Assembly (NCBI GenBank): GCA_965279065.1
Contig: OZ257134.1
Coordinates: 868,001-932,000 of the forward strand
Origin: JAKAXS01 sp965279065
Lineage (GTDB): Bacteria > Pseudomonadota > Alphaproteobacteria > Rhizobiales > Hyphomicrobiaceae
DNA: 64,000 nucleotides
Direction: 5' to 3'
A program made the translations under genes and the position numbers. A model generated the notes under the pieces. It did not search any database, was not told the origin of the DNA, and worked only from the letters and a program-made list of their open reading frames with translations. Positions 11,617 to 20,571 of this stretch are shown here, piece after piece; position 1 is the first letter of the stretch, and each line of letters begins with the position of its first letter.

Positions 11617-11662
11617 TCCCTCTCCCCGTCCTTACGGGGAGGGGGTCAGGGTGAGGGGCAGG
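11617..11662. repeat. dispersed palindrome, family A, copy 1
   Basis: CTCCCCGT-CCTT-ACGGGGAG hairpin followed by GGTGAGGGGCAG. It is a shorter, diverged relative of the elements at 56401-56460 and 61512-61560. Confidence 0.7.
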
Positions 11663-11908
11663 TTCTAGGCGAGCGGCATGACGGCGCCGACAGCAACGTA
11701 GTGCGACTCGCACCACGATGGCGCGATGCTCGCCCTCATTCTCCATGGCAGGGCTTGACCCTGCCATCCAGGGCCGCGCATTCGACGTTCCACCCGGAAC
11801 CCCTGGATGGCCGCCTCGAGGGCGGCCATGGAGAATATGGAGGCGGGTCTATCACGCCCACACACCGCCAATCTCCACGGAGTCTCAGGGCTGCCCAAGC
11901 GCACCACC

Positions 11909-11925
11909 CGTAGGTTGGGTCAAGG
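11909..11925. repeat. dispersed repeat, GTAGGTTGGGTCAAG family, copy 1
   Basis: CGTAGGTTGGGTCAAGG. The same unit recurs at 30837-30852 and, as a full inverted pair, at 56275-56370. Confidence 0.6.
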
Positions 11926-12023
11926 GCATTACGAAGGCTCCGGTGGATGACCCAGGCTCACTTAGCAAAATCCACCAATGACAATATTGCAGTCGCCACT
12001 CGAATCATGCCGGATGGGCGAAG

Positions 12024-12145
12024 GCTTGTGGGCAGACTTGTGATCGTGTTTCGCGATCTATGACACCAATGTTAGGGGCACTGCCCTTATCGGACTTTCA
12101 GGTTTGCTGCTCGGTAAACCTCACGGCAGAGGAGTGCCCACAAGC
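12024..12145 (+). ncRNA. retron msr-msd RNA
   Basis: The region before the reverse transcriptase has retron RNA architecture. GCTTGTGGGCA (12024-12034) and TGCCCACAAGC (12135-12145) are perfect 11-base inverted repeats in the positions of a1 and a2. Just after a1 is a 7-bp hairpin GATCGTG-TTT-CGCGATC (12042-12058). Its UUU loop flanked by G and C matches the msr hairpin that retron reverse transcriptases recognise, such as the GUUUCG loop of Ec86. Downstream are hairpins at 12074-12088 and 12100-12121 (AGGTTTGC/GTAAACCT), the latter a likely msd stem. A G at 12035 beside a1 is a candidate branching guanosine. The RNA ends about 20 bases before the reverse transcriptase ATG. Exact msr/msd borders are inferred. 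Confidence 0.8.
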
Positions 12146-12166
12146 TCCTATATTTTGGATCGCAAG

Positions 12167-13984
12167 ATGTCGACGCTCGAAAAAGTCCGAGCTGCCAAAA
12201 ACCGCTCAGAGCTAGCGAAGATTTTGGGCTTCGTCCCAAAGGGGCTAACTTATACTCTCTTCGCCATCCCCGACGCAGCGAAGTACCATCAGTTCACCAT
12301 TCCCAAGAGGTCGGGTGGTGAAAGGTCTATCTCCGCACCCAATGAACATCTGAAGTTACTGCAGCGCCACCTCGCGACGCGATTGTACGAATGCGTCCGT
12401 GAGATTGAAGAGGCGCAGCCAAACCGGAAGCTTATTACGCACGGCTTCCAGAAGGGGCGTTCGATCATCACGAATGCCGACCGGCACCGAAATCGGCGTC
12501 ACATCTTTAACATCGACATCCAGGACTTTTTCGGAGCAATCAATTTTGGCCGAGTTCGAGGTTTCTTCATCAAAGACCGTGCCTTTATGTTGCAGAATGA
12601 AGTCGCCACTACGATTGCACAGATCGCTTGTTGGCAGAATGGGCTTCCCCAAGGGGCTCCTTGTTCGCCAGTAATATCAAACTTGGTCGCCCACATCCTT
12701 GACGTTCAATTGTTACGCATGGCTAAGGAATGCCGAGCTCGCTATACGCGCTACGCGGATGATATCACCTTCTCGACAAATGAACGAGAGTTTCCGACAA
12801 AATTGGCCGTGCGAGATATCGAAAGGCCTTCAGTCTGGACGGCCTCCCCCGAGCTTTCCGCGACCATCCGTCGTGCCGGATTTGAGATTAATCCCGCAAA
12901 AACGCGCATGCAGATATTTCAGTCTCGGCAAGTCGCGACCGGGCTGATAGTCAATAAAAAGGTCAATGTTAAGCCAGAGTATCACAAGCTCCTCAGAGCG
13001 ATGTGCCATGAACTTTTTAAGACGGGAGAATATACTTTGCGTCTACCGTCGGGAGAAAAAATACAATCGAAAGAGATCGACATAATTGAGGGACGTTTGG
13101 CTTTCGTGTATTCGGTGAAGGCTCGTACCGATTTAAGCGTCAAAGACAAGACGGATAGGCATTTTGCACCACCCCCAAAGGTGACGCACCTCTATCGCAA
13201 ATTCCTATTTTACAAGAACTTCGTTGCCAACGAAATCCCCATAATCATTACTGAAGGACCATCTGACATAATTTATTTGCGTGCAGCTTTAGCGGCCCGG
13301 TCTAAGAAAGTGCCTTACCTATATGCCGCTAAGCGGGAGGCAAAATACCCGGTGAGATTCCTCAAGCATTCCAGGACAGTACGAGACGTACTGGGGCTCG
13401 GTGAAGGTGTCGGAGGCATGGGAAAACTCATTAGTACGTACCACACCGACTTGAGTTCAATGGGCAAATTGCCTACAGCTCCAGTCATCATACTCGTTGA
13501 TAACGATGACGGGAGTAAGGGGTCAGTATTTAAGCCGGCTAAGGACGCGGCAAAGAAGATAACGAAACAGAACTTAGAAATTTCCGTCGAGTCTGAAGAT
13601 ATTTGGTATCATCTAGGCGGAAATCTGTATCTGATCAAAGTTCCGCACGGCGGTTCGAAATCTGCAAAAGTTATTGAACAACTTTTGCCGTCGCGCTGGT
13701 TAGATCACGCTGTGGAAGGAAAGATATTTAATCCGAAAAAAAAGCACGGTGATCATTCGGCCCTCGGCAAGATGGCATTCGCAAAGAAGGTCGTCGAGGC
13801 AAATGCGACAAAAATTGACTTCAGTGGATTTGATTCGCTGCTGCTTTTGATCGAAGGTGCCGTGAGGCACTTTCACGAAATGTCCAGGGAGGAAGAAATT
13901 CAGAAGACTGTCGCCGCCCGTAAGGCAAACGCCGACAAGGCTCGGGAGTTTTTCATGCGCAAGCCAGCCTCCAAAGGTTCATAA
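12167..13984 (+). CDS. ret: retron reverse transcriptase-TOPRIM fusion
   Basis: A 605-residue protein. The reverse transcriptase part has the palm motifs IDIQDFF (116-122) and YADD (196-199), plus LPQGAPCSP (160-168). It also has the retron-type NAxxH motif (NADRH, 103-107) and an ATGLIVN stretch (about 257-263) near the position of the VTG motif. After about residue 350 comes a TOPRIM-like domain with TEGPSD (362-367) and LVDNDDG (443-449), supplying the acidic metal-binding residues. This fusion matches the Ec67/Eco2 class (type I-C), where the TOPRIM nuclease is the anti-phage effector. The ATG at 12167 is preferred; an in-frame TTG at 12104 lies inside the RNA. The gene is markedly AT-richer than its neighbours, indicating transfer. 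No separate effector gene is present. Confidence 0.88.
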   Translation: MSTLEKVRAAKNRSELAKILGFVPKGLTYTLFAIPDAAKYHQFTIPKRSGGERSISAPNEHLKLLQRHLATRLYECVREIEEAQPNRKLITHGFQKGRSIITNADRHRNRRHIFNIDIQDFFGAINFGRVRGFFIKDRAFMLQNEVATTIAQIACWQNGLPQGAPCSPVISNLVAHILDVQLLRMAKECRARYTRYADDITFSTNEREFPTKLAVRDIERPSVWTASPELSATIRRAGFEINPAKTRMQIFQSRQVATGLIVNKKVNVKPEYHKLLRAMCHELFKTGEYTLRLPSGEKIQSKEIDIIEGRLAFVYSVKARTDLSVKDKTDRHFAPPPKVTHLYRKFLFYKNFVANEIPIIITEGPSDIIYLRAALAARSKKVPYLYAAKREAKYPVRFLKHSRTVRDVLGLGEGVGGMGKLISTYHTDLSSMGKLPTAPVIILVDNDDGSKGSVFKPAKDAAKKITKQNLEISVESEDIWYHLGGNLYLIKVPHGGSKSAKVIEQLLPSRWLDHAVEGKIFNPKKKHGDHSALGKMAFAKKVVEANATKIDFSGFDSLLLLIEGAVRHFHEMSREEEIQKTVAARKANADKAREFFMRKPASKGS

Positions 13985-14002
13985 CTGCCCTCTTTCGTCA
14001 TT

Positions 14003-16774
14003 CTAGACGCCAACCTTTGTCGCTGCCTTCCCCTTAGCCGCCGTCTTCTTCGCGGCAGGCGCCTTCTTCACCCCCGGCTTCTTCGCCGCCACCTTCTTCA
14101 CCGTCGCGTCCTCATCCCCACCAGCATCAGCCGTCTTCGCCTTCCCAGCAGCCTTCTTCGCCGGCGCCTTGCCCCCAGCCTTCGCCTTCTTCTTCCCCCC
14201 GCCCTTCGCCACGCGTTCCGCCAGCAGTTGCACCGCCTCGTCCACCGTCACGTCTTCCGGCTTGGTGCCGCGCGGCACCGTCGCGTACACCTTGTTGTGC
14301 GAGATGTACGGGCCGTAGCGCCCGTCGAGAACTTCCATCTTGCCGCCCTCGATCGGATGCTCGCCGAGGTCCTTCAGCACCACCTTCTGCGGCGCGGCGC
14401 GGCCGAAGCGGCCGCCGCCCTTGCCGGCGCGCTTGTCGGCCAGCAGCGTCACGGCGCGGTTGAGGCCGATCGAGAACACCTCCTCGATGCCCTCCACGTT
14501 GGCGTAGGTGCCGTCGTGCAGAATGAACGGTCCGTAGCGCCCGAGCCCCGCCGTGATCGGCGTGCCGGTCTCCGGATGGATGCCCACCTCGCGCGGCAGC
14601 CGCAACAGCTGCAGCGCCTTGTCGAGGTCGATCGTCGCCGCGTCGATGCCCTTGGGGATCGACGAGCGCTTCGGCTTGGGATCGGCTTCCGTCGCCTCCC
14701 CCAGCTGCACGTAGGGCCCGAAGCGGCCGGTGCGCAGCGTCACCATCAATCCGGTTTCCGGATCGAGGCCGAGCTCGCGGCCGTCCTGCACGCCGTCCGT
14801 GTTGCCGCTGTCGGAGAGCTGCCGCGTGTAGCGGCACTCCGGATAATTGCCGCAGCCGATGAAGGCGCCGAACTTGCCGGAGATCTTCAACGACAGCTTG
14901 CCTGTGCCGCAGCTGGGGCAGATGCGCCCGTCGCTGCCGTCCTCCTTCGGCGGGAAGACGTGCGGGCCTAACAGCTCGTTCAGCGCGTCGAGAACCTCGG
15001 ACACGCGCAGGTCCTTGATCTCGTGGATGGCGCCGGTGAAGTCCTTCCAGAAATCGCGCAACACCTGCCGCCACTCCAGATCGCCGTTGGAAATGAGGTC
15101 GAGCTTTTCTTCCAGGTCCGCCGTGAAGTCGAACTCCACGTAGCGCTTGAAGAAGCTTTCCAGGAAGGCGATGACCAGGCGGCCCTTGTCCTCCGGCACC
15201 AGCCGCTTCTTGTCGATGCGCACGTAGTCGCGCTCCACCAGCACCGCCATCGTCGAGGCGTAGGTGGACGGCCGGCCGATGCCGAGTTCCTCCATGCGCT
15301 TCACCAGCGTCGCTTCCGAATAGCGCGGCGGCGGCTGCGTGAAGTGCTGGTCGGCGGCGATGTCCTTGTCGGTGAGCTTGTCGCCCTGGGCGAGCGGGGG
15401 AAGGCGGCGGTTGTCGTCCTCTTCGCCCTCGGCCGGGTCGTCCTTGCCCTTGGCCGCATGCTGGCGCTCGTCGCGGCCTTCGACGTAGACCTTGAGGAAG
15501 CCGTCGAAGGTGATGACCGAGCCGTTGGCGCGCAGCTGATAAGCCTTGCCGTCGCGGCCTTTGACGTCGATGTCGACGCTGGTCTGGTCCATCTCGGCCG
15601 AGGCCATCTGGCTGGCGATCGTGCGCTTCCAGATGAGATCGTAGAGCGCGGCCTGGTCCTTCTCCAGATACTTGCGCACCGCGTCCGGCGTGCGCGTGGG
15701 GTCGGTCGGGCGGATGGCCTCGTGCGCTTCCTGCGCGTTCTTGGCCTTGGTCTTGTACTCGCGGATGAAGGGCGCGACGTAGCGGCCCGAGTAGGCGCTG
15801 GCGATGTGCGAGCGGATGGCGCTGATCGCCTCGGGCACGATGGTGATGCCGTCGGTTCGCATGTAGGTGATGAGGCCGGTCGTCTCGCCGCCGATGTCGA
15901 CGCCTTCATAGAGCCGCTGCGCGATGTTCATCGTCTGCTTGGCCGAGAAGCCGAGCTTGCGCGAGGCGTCCATCTGCAGGGTCGATGTGGCGAACGGCGG
16001 ATACGGGTTGCGCTTGGCGGCCTTCTTCTCGACCGCGCCGACGGTGAAGTTGCCCTTCTCGATCGCCGCCTTGATGGCGAGCGCGGACGCCTCATCCTTG
16101 ATGTCGAGCTTCTTGAGCGTCGTGCCGGAGATGCCGACGAGGCGCGCCTTGACGTCTTCCTTCTTCGCGGTCTCCAGCTGGGCTTCGATGGTCCAGTACT
16201 CGTCGGTCTTGAACGCTTCGATCTCCGCCTCGCGATCGCACACGAGCCGCAGCGCCACCGACTGCACGCGACCGGCCGAGCGCGCGCCCGGCAGCTTGCG
16301 CCACAACACGGGAGACAGCGTGAAGCCGACGAGATAGTCGAGCGCGCGTCGCGCGAGGTACGCGGAGACCAGCGGCTGGTCGATCTCGCGCGGTTCCGAC
16401 AGGGCTGCCAGGATCGCCGACTTGGTGACGGCGTTGAACGCGACGCGCTCGACCGTGGTGTCCTTCTTCAGCACCTTCTTCTGCTGCAAAATCTGCAGGA
16501 TGTGCCAGGAGATCGCCTCGCCTTCGCGATCGGGGTCGGTCGCCAGGATCAGCTTGTCGGCGCCCTTCACGGCCTCCGCGATCTCTTTCATGATCTTGGC
16601 CGACTTGCCGTCGACATCCCAGTGCATTTCGAAGTCCTTGTCGGGCTCCACCGAGCCGTCCTTCGAAGGCAGGTCGCGCACATGGCCGTACGAGGCCAGC
16701 ACCTTGAAATTGGGTCCGAGGTACTTGTTGATGGTCTTGGCCTTGGCGGCCGATTCCACGATCACGACGTTCAT
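14003..16774 (-). CDS. topA: DNA topoisomerase I
   Basis: A 923-residue type IA topoisomerase that relaxes negative supercoils. The TOPRIM domain carries Glu7 (VIVESAAKA) and ATDPDREGEA (78-87). The catalytic Tyr304 is in LITYMRTDG. C-terminal repeats include a four-Cys zinc ribbon (CPSCGTGKLSLK, then CGNYPECRY) and several GRYGPY-type modules. It ends in a Lys/Ala-rich tail of about 60 residues, common in alphaproteobacterial TopA. The start is the ATG at 16774; an in-frame TTG two codons earlier is less likely. The usual downstream partner rnr is displaced by the accessory block. Confidence 0.97.
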   Translation of the reverse strand: MNVVIVESAAKAKTINKYLGPNFKVLASYGHVRDLPSKDGSVEPDKDFEMHWDVDGKSAKIMKEIAEAVKGADKLILATDPDREGEAISWHILQILQQKKVLKKDTTVERVAFNAVTKSAILAALSEPREIDQPLVSAYLARRALDYLVGFTLSPVLWRKLPGARSAGRVQSVALRLVCDREAEIEAFKTDEYWTIEAQLETAKKEDVKARLVGISGTTLKKLDIKDEASALAIKAAIEKGNFTVGAVEKKAAKRNPYPPFATSTLQMDASRKLGFSAKQTMNIAQRLYEGVDIGGETTGLITYMRTDGITIVPEAISAIRSHIASAYSGRYVAPFIREYKTKAKNAQEAHEAIRPTDPTRTPDAVRKYLEKDQAALYDLIWKRTIASQMASAEMDQTSVDIDVKGRDGKAYQLRANGSVITFDGFLKVYVEGRDERQHAAKGKDDPAEGEEDDNRRLPPLAQGDKLTDKDIAADQHFTQPPPRYSEATLVKRMEELGIGRPSTYASTMAVLVERDYVRIDKKRLVPEDKGRLVIAFLESFFKRYVEFDFTADLEEKLDLISNGDLEWRQVLRDFWKDFTGAIHEIKDLRVSEVLDALNELLGPHVFPPKEDGSDGRICPSCGTGKLSLKISGKFGAFIGCGNYPECRYTRQLSDSGNTDGVQDGRELGLDPETGLMVTLRTGRFGPYVQLGEATEADPKPKRSSIPKGIDAATIDLDKALQLLRLPREVGIHPETGTPITAGLGRYGPFILHDGTYANVEGIEEVFSIGLNRAVTLLADKRAGKGGGRFGRAAPQKVVLKDLGEHPIEGGKMEVLDGRYGPYISHNKVYATVPRGTKPEDVTVDEAVQLLAERVAKGGGKKKAKAGGKAPAKKAAGKAKTADAGGDEDATVKKVAAKKPGVKKAPAAKKTAAKGKAATKVGV

Positions 16775-16950
16775 CTGCAACTTTCGTTAGGGCCGCGCCG
16801 GACCCGAGAGGCTCAGTGGGATGATCTCGCGATGATCCAGCGAACTTTTGGGAGTGCTGCACCGCACCGCGAGAGGCGGCAGAACATGGGGAAGGAAAGG
16901 TGCGCTGTCAAACGCCAGCCAAAAGACAAAGGTCTAAGGCAGGGATCTTC

Positions 16951-17004
16951 AAGTCTTTTCAAGACTTAAAACAAATAAGGGCGGCCCAGTTCATGAGCCA
17001 CCCT
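16951..17004 (-). terminator. intrinsic terminator for the 87-aa secreted-protein gene
   Basis: Read on the minus strand, AGGGTGGC (17004-16997) pairs with GCCGCCCT (16985-16978) with one G-U pair, and TTATTTGTTTT follows: a classic intrinsic terminator just after the stop at 17030. A second hairpin, AAGTCTT-TTC-AAGACTT (16951-16967), lies immediately beyond. Confidence 0.75.
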
Positions 17005-17029
17005 ATGTATCTGAAGTGATTGCCTGAGT

Positions 17030-17293
17030 TTAGTTGCCGATCGCTGCGCTCAAATCTTTCAAAGTGGCGCCGGCTTCCGAGAATTTCGAGCCCTGGCACT
17101 GCTCATCAAGCTTGGTCAGCAGCTCTTCGACCTTGGCCGTCTTGGTGTCATCCAGCTTCTTGTCTTCAGCCTTTTGGGCGAGTTCGGCACCCTGATTGTT
17201 GCACTCATCGGCATTCGCCGGCGCGTTCTGCGCCAACGCAACGCTCGAAAAGCCCACAACGAGCGCCGCAGCGAGGGCAAGGCGTTTCAGCAT
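17030..17293 (-). CDS. small secreted helical protein
   Basis: An 87-residue protein with a signal peptide (about 1-22, ending ALA before QN). The mature part is charged, helical in character and has two cysteines (DECNNQ, DEQCQG) that could form a disulfide. No family recognised. It has its own terminator and is transcribed toward topA. Confidence 0.75.
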   Translation of the reverse strand: MLKRLALAAALVVGFSSVALAQNAPANADECNNQGAELAQKAEDKKLDDTKTAKVEELLTKLDEQCQGSKFSEAGATLKDLSAAIGN

Positions 17294-17421
17294 CTTGGTC
17301 GTCCTTCCTTGAAAAACGCGAGCGCGTAACTGACGCCTGCATCAGATCGTCTGCGATTGTGGCTCTATCGGGGCCGAAATGCTGAAGGCGGAGACAAGGT
17401 CCTTGGTCCGATTGCGATGGG

Positions 17422-18105
17422 TCACGCCGCTGCGAACCGTTGTACCAGGCTTTCGATGGCCGGGAGTAACTCATCGTAGTGCGAGATCAGCGCATCGGGC
17501 CCCATCCCTGCCATCGGCCGATCGGAATAGCCGAAAGTGACGCCAATCACCGGTACACCGGCGGCTCGCGCCGTCGCCACGTCGACGGCCGTATCCCCAA
17601 CCATGATGGCGCGCTCCGCATGACCGCCGGCCAGGCGGATCGTCTCTGTCAAATGCTCCGGATGCGGCTTCGATTTCTTCACCGAGTCCCGCCCGACCAC
17701 GGCATGGACCAGATCGTTGAGCCCCAGGGCGCCGATCAACGCATTGGAAAGATGCGACCGCTTGTTCGTGCAGATGCCGAGCCTCGCGCCTTGCGCCTTG
17801 AGCGTCGTCAGCGTCTCGACAGCGCCCGGATATGGACGGCTCTGGTTGGCGATGTTCGCGAGGTAATAGTCGAGAAACAGCTTCAACAGCCGGTCCACTT
17901 CCGACTCCGGAAGTTGCTGTCCGCTGTGCTTCAAACCGTCCAGGATCATGAAACGCGCGCCGAGTGCGATTGCCGGGGCCAGCACGTACCCGGGTACGGG
18001 TGCCAGACCAGTATCGCTGAGCGCATGATTGGCAGCCGCGATCAAGTCCGGCGCGGTGTCGACCAGAGTTCCGTCCAGATCGAAGATGACAGTCAAATCG
18101 CGCAT
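17422..18105 (-). CDS. gph: phosphoglycolate phosphatase (HAD family)
   Basis: A 227-residue HAD hydrolase. Motif I is FDLDGTLVD with nucleophile Asp9 and Asp11; motif II is ICTNKR; the motif III lysine is in VKKSKPHPEH; motif IV is VGDTAVD. A helical cap follows motif I. The motifs fit phosphoglycolate phosphatases, which remove 2-phosphoglycolate made by DNA repair or oxygenase side reactions. Close HAD relatives with other substrates cannot be excluded. In alphaproteobacteria gph is often near rpiA and gor, as here, though on the opposite strand. Confidence 0.85.
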   Translation of the reverse strand: MRDLTVIFDLDGTLVDTAPDLIAAANHALSDTGLAPVPGYVLAPAIALGARFMILDGLKHSGQQLPESEVDRLLKLFLDYYLANIANQSRPYPGAVETLTTLKAQGARLGICTNKRSHLSNALIGALGLNDLVHAVVGRDSVKKSKPHPEHLTETIRLAGGHAERAIMVGDTAVDVATARAAGVPVIGVTFGYSDRPMAGMGPDALISHYDELLPAIESLVQRFAAA

Positions 18106-18303
18106 TCGAACGGCCGCGCCTCGTAAAAGAGTAGACTGAACTGCGCCGCAAGGACGGCGTTCCTGGTGTCGATAGCTTGAAAGCCACGCTAAGCCAGCCT
18201 AGACAAAGGGTGAACTCCGGGAAAACCCCGTGGACACGCATGGCTGGGCTGAAAACGCGAGATAGCCCATGTCGGTCCCATCTGCCAGATCACGCGAGAC
18301 ATC

Positions 18304-19755
18304 ATGGACAAAAATGTCATCACGCTGCTGAAAACGCAGGCCTACATCGACGGCAAATGGGTCGGTGAGCCTTCGTTTCCGGTCCTGGACAAGGCGACGG
18401 GAACCGAAATCGCCAAGGTCGCCGACCTCGGAGCCAGTGAAACCCGTGCTGCCATCGAAGCCGCGCATCGGTCTATGCCGGCCTGGGCAAAGCTGACCGG
18501 CAAGGAGCGTTCCGTTATCCTGCGCCGCTGGTTCGACCTCATCATCGCCCACGTCGACGAACTCGCTCTCATCCTGACGCGCGAGCAGGGCAAACCGCTT
18601 GCCGAAGCGCGCGGCGAGATCATTTACGGCGCCTCGTTCGTCGAGTTCTTCGCCGAGGAAGCCAAGCGCGTCTACGGCGAGACGATCGCCAGTCCCAAGG
18701 CCGACGCCCGCATCCTTGTCTTGCGGCAGCCGATCGGCGTTGTCGCCGCCATCACCCCGTGGAATTTCCCCACCGCCATGATCACCCGCAAGGTGTCTGC
18801 TGCGCTCGCCGTGGGATGCACCGCCGTCGTCAAACCCGCGGAAGACACGCCACTGTCCGCTCTGGCGCTGGCCGAACTTTCAGCCCAGGCCGGCATCCCG
18901 CCCGGCGTGCTCAACATCGTGACGACATCGAACCCTGAGCCGGTCGGACGCGAACTCACCGAGAGCCCGCTGGTCCGCATGGTGACGTTCACCGGCTCCA
19001 CCGAAGTCGGCAAGATTCTCATCCGCCAGGCCACGGGCACGGTGAAGCGCGTCGGCATGGAACTGGGCGGCAACGCCCCCTTCATCGTTTTCGACGACGC
19101 CGATCTCGACCAGGCCGTCGCGGGCGCCATGGCCTCGAAGTATCGCAACGCCGGCCAGACCTGCGTCTGTGCCAACCGCATCTACGTACAGTCCGCCATC
19201 GCCAAGGAGTTCGCCAAGCGGTTGGCGGCCGAGGTCGGCAAGCTCAAGGTCGGTCCCGGAACGGAATCCGGCGTGACCCAGGGGCCGCTCATCAATGCTG
19301 ACGCAGTAAAGAAGGTGGAGCAGCATGTGCAGGATGCGCTGGCGCACGGCGCCGAACTGCTCGCCGGCGGCAAACGCCACGCGCTGGGTGGCAATTTCTA
19401 CGAGCCGACCGTACTCGCTGGCGTCACCAGCAAGATGTTAATTACCCGCGAGGAGACTTTCGGTCCCGTCGCCCCGCTGATCACCTTCGAGACTGAAGCT
19501 GACGTCATTCACGCGGCCAACGACACGCCGTTTGGCTTGGCCGCCTACTTCTATGCTCGCGACCTCGGCCGCGTCTGGCGCGTGGCCGAAGCGCTCGAAT
19601 TCGGCATTGTCGGTGTCAACGAAGGCGTCGTCTCCAACGAGGTGGCGCCCTTCGGTGGCGTCAAGCAGTCCGGTCTCGGCCGCGAGGGATCGCATCACGG
19701 CATCGAGGAGTTCCTGGAAATGAAGTACGTCATGATGGGCGGTCTCGCGGGCTGA
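18304..19755 (+). CDS. gabD: NAD(P)-dependent succinate-semialdehyde dehydrogenase family
   Basis: A 483-residue aldehyde dehydrogenase. The catalytic Cys287 is in NAGQTCVCANR and the general base Glu253 in MELGGNAPF. The cofactor region is ITPWNFPTAMITRKVSAAL and the C-terminal signature is PFGGVKQSGLGREG. The overall pattern is that of GabD-type enzymes, which oxidise succinate semialdehyde to succinate in GABA and related catabolism. The exact aldehyde is an inference, as the superfamily is broad. rpiA follows 36 bases later on the same strand. Confidence 0.85.
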   Translation: MDKNVITLLKTQAYIDGKWVGEPSFPVLDKATGTEIAKVADLGASETRAAIEAAHRSMPAWAKLTGKERSVILRRWFDLIIAHVDELALILTREQGKPLAEARGEIIYGASFVEFFAEEAKRVYGETIASPKADARILVLRQPIGVVAAITPWNFPTAMITRKVSAALAVGCTAVVKPAEDTPLSALALAELSAQAGIPPGVLNIVTTSNPEPVGRELTESPLVRMVTFTGSTEVGKILIRQATGTVKRVGMELGGNAPFIVFDDADLDQAVAGAMASKYRNAGQTCVCANRIYVQSAIAKEFAKRLAAEVGKLKVGPGTESGVTQGPLINADAVKKVEQHVQDALAHGAELLAGGKRHALGGNFYEPTVLAGVTSKMLITREETFGPVAPLITFETEADVIHAANDTPFGLAAYFYARDLGRVWRVAEALEFGIVGVNEGVVSNEVAPFGGVKQSGLGREGSHHGIEEFLEMKYVMMGGLAG

Positions 19756-19791
19756 CCGCCGCCTTTCTGCGCCGATCCTCAAGGAGAACAG

Positions 19792-20517
19792 ATGAGTTCC
19801 GATGCACTGAAGCTGGCTGCGGCCGAGCGTGCCCTGCAATTCGTCGAGCCAAAGATGCGACTCGGCCTTGGCACCGGGTCGACCGCCGCCAAGTTCGTCG
19901 AGCTTCTCGGCGCACGCGTGCGCGAGGGCCTCGATATCATCGCCGTGCCGACATCGGAGGCGACGCGTGCGCAGGCCGCTGCATTGGGAATTCCGTTGTC
20001 GACGCTCGATGAAACGCCGCTGCTCGATCTAACGATCGATGGTGCCGACGAACTCGACGATGAACTGCGCCTCATCAAGGGTGGCGGCGGCGCGCTGTTG
20101 CGCGAAAAGATCGTTGCCGCCGCCTCCGACCGCATGATCGTCATCGCCGACGCGACCAAGCGCGTCGTCACGCTCGGTACATTCCCGCTGCCGGTCGAGA
20201 TCGTCCGCTTCGGCGCCACCGCCACCCGGAACATGATCGAAATGCTGGCCGGTGACGTCGGCTGCCACGGCAAGATCACCGTGCGCCAGCTGAAGGACGG
20301 CACGCCCTTCCTGACTGATGGCGGAAATTTGATCGTCGACTGCGCTTTCGGCCGCATTGATGATCCCGAAGGTCTCGACGACATGCTGAAGGTCGTCCCC
20401 GGGGTCGTCGAGAATGGTTTGTTCCTCGGCCTAGCCGATGCAGCCATCCTTGCAGGCCCGAACGGTATAGAGGTCATCGAAGCCAACTACGACGACATGC
20501 TTCCCGACGAAGTTTAG
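19792..20517 (+). CDS. rpiA: ribose-5-phosphate isomerase A
   Basis: A 241-residue enzyme of normal RpiA length that interconverts ribose 5-phosphate and ribulose 5-phosphate in the pentose phosphate pathway. Hallmarks are GLGTGSTAAKFVELL near the N-terminus, TIDGADELD with the catalytic Asp, and KGGGGALLREKI with the active-site Lys and Glu. AAGGAG lies just before the ATG. It belongs to a same-strand run with the dehydrogenase upstream and the DUF2059 and gor genes downstream. Confidence 0.95.
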   Translation: MSSDALKLAAAERALQFVEPKMRLGLGTGSTAAKFVELLGARVREGLDIIAVPTSEATRAQAAALGIPLSTLDETPLLDLTIDGADELDDELRLIKGGGGALLREKIVAAASDRMIVIADATKRVVTLGTFPLPVEIVRFGATATRNMIEMLAGDVGCHGKITVRQLKDGTPFLTDGGNLIVDCAFGRIDDPEGLDDMLKVVPGVVENGLFLGLADAAILAGPNGIEVIEANYDDMLPDEV

Positions 20518-20571
20518 TGATAGGCGGCATCCGATCGGCCGCGGCGTTATTTTCAGCACAGAGGTAATCGA

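Larger units (their letters stand above)
11259..12023. other. intergenic region packed with palindromic repeats
   Basis: About 765 bases without a supported gene. It carries three kinds of dispersed palindrome (11446-11600, 11617-11662 and about 11740-11835) and one GTAGGTTGGGTCAAG unit (11909-11925), and then leads into the retron RNA. Such stacking of repeats is typical of an insertion-tolerant site. Confidence 0.6.

Noticed and set aside
15023..16969. Plus-strand frame of 648 codons opposite topA
   Set aside because: Antisense to the catalytic part of topA; composition and lack of motifs mark it as a shadow.
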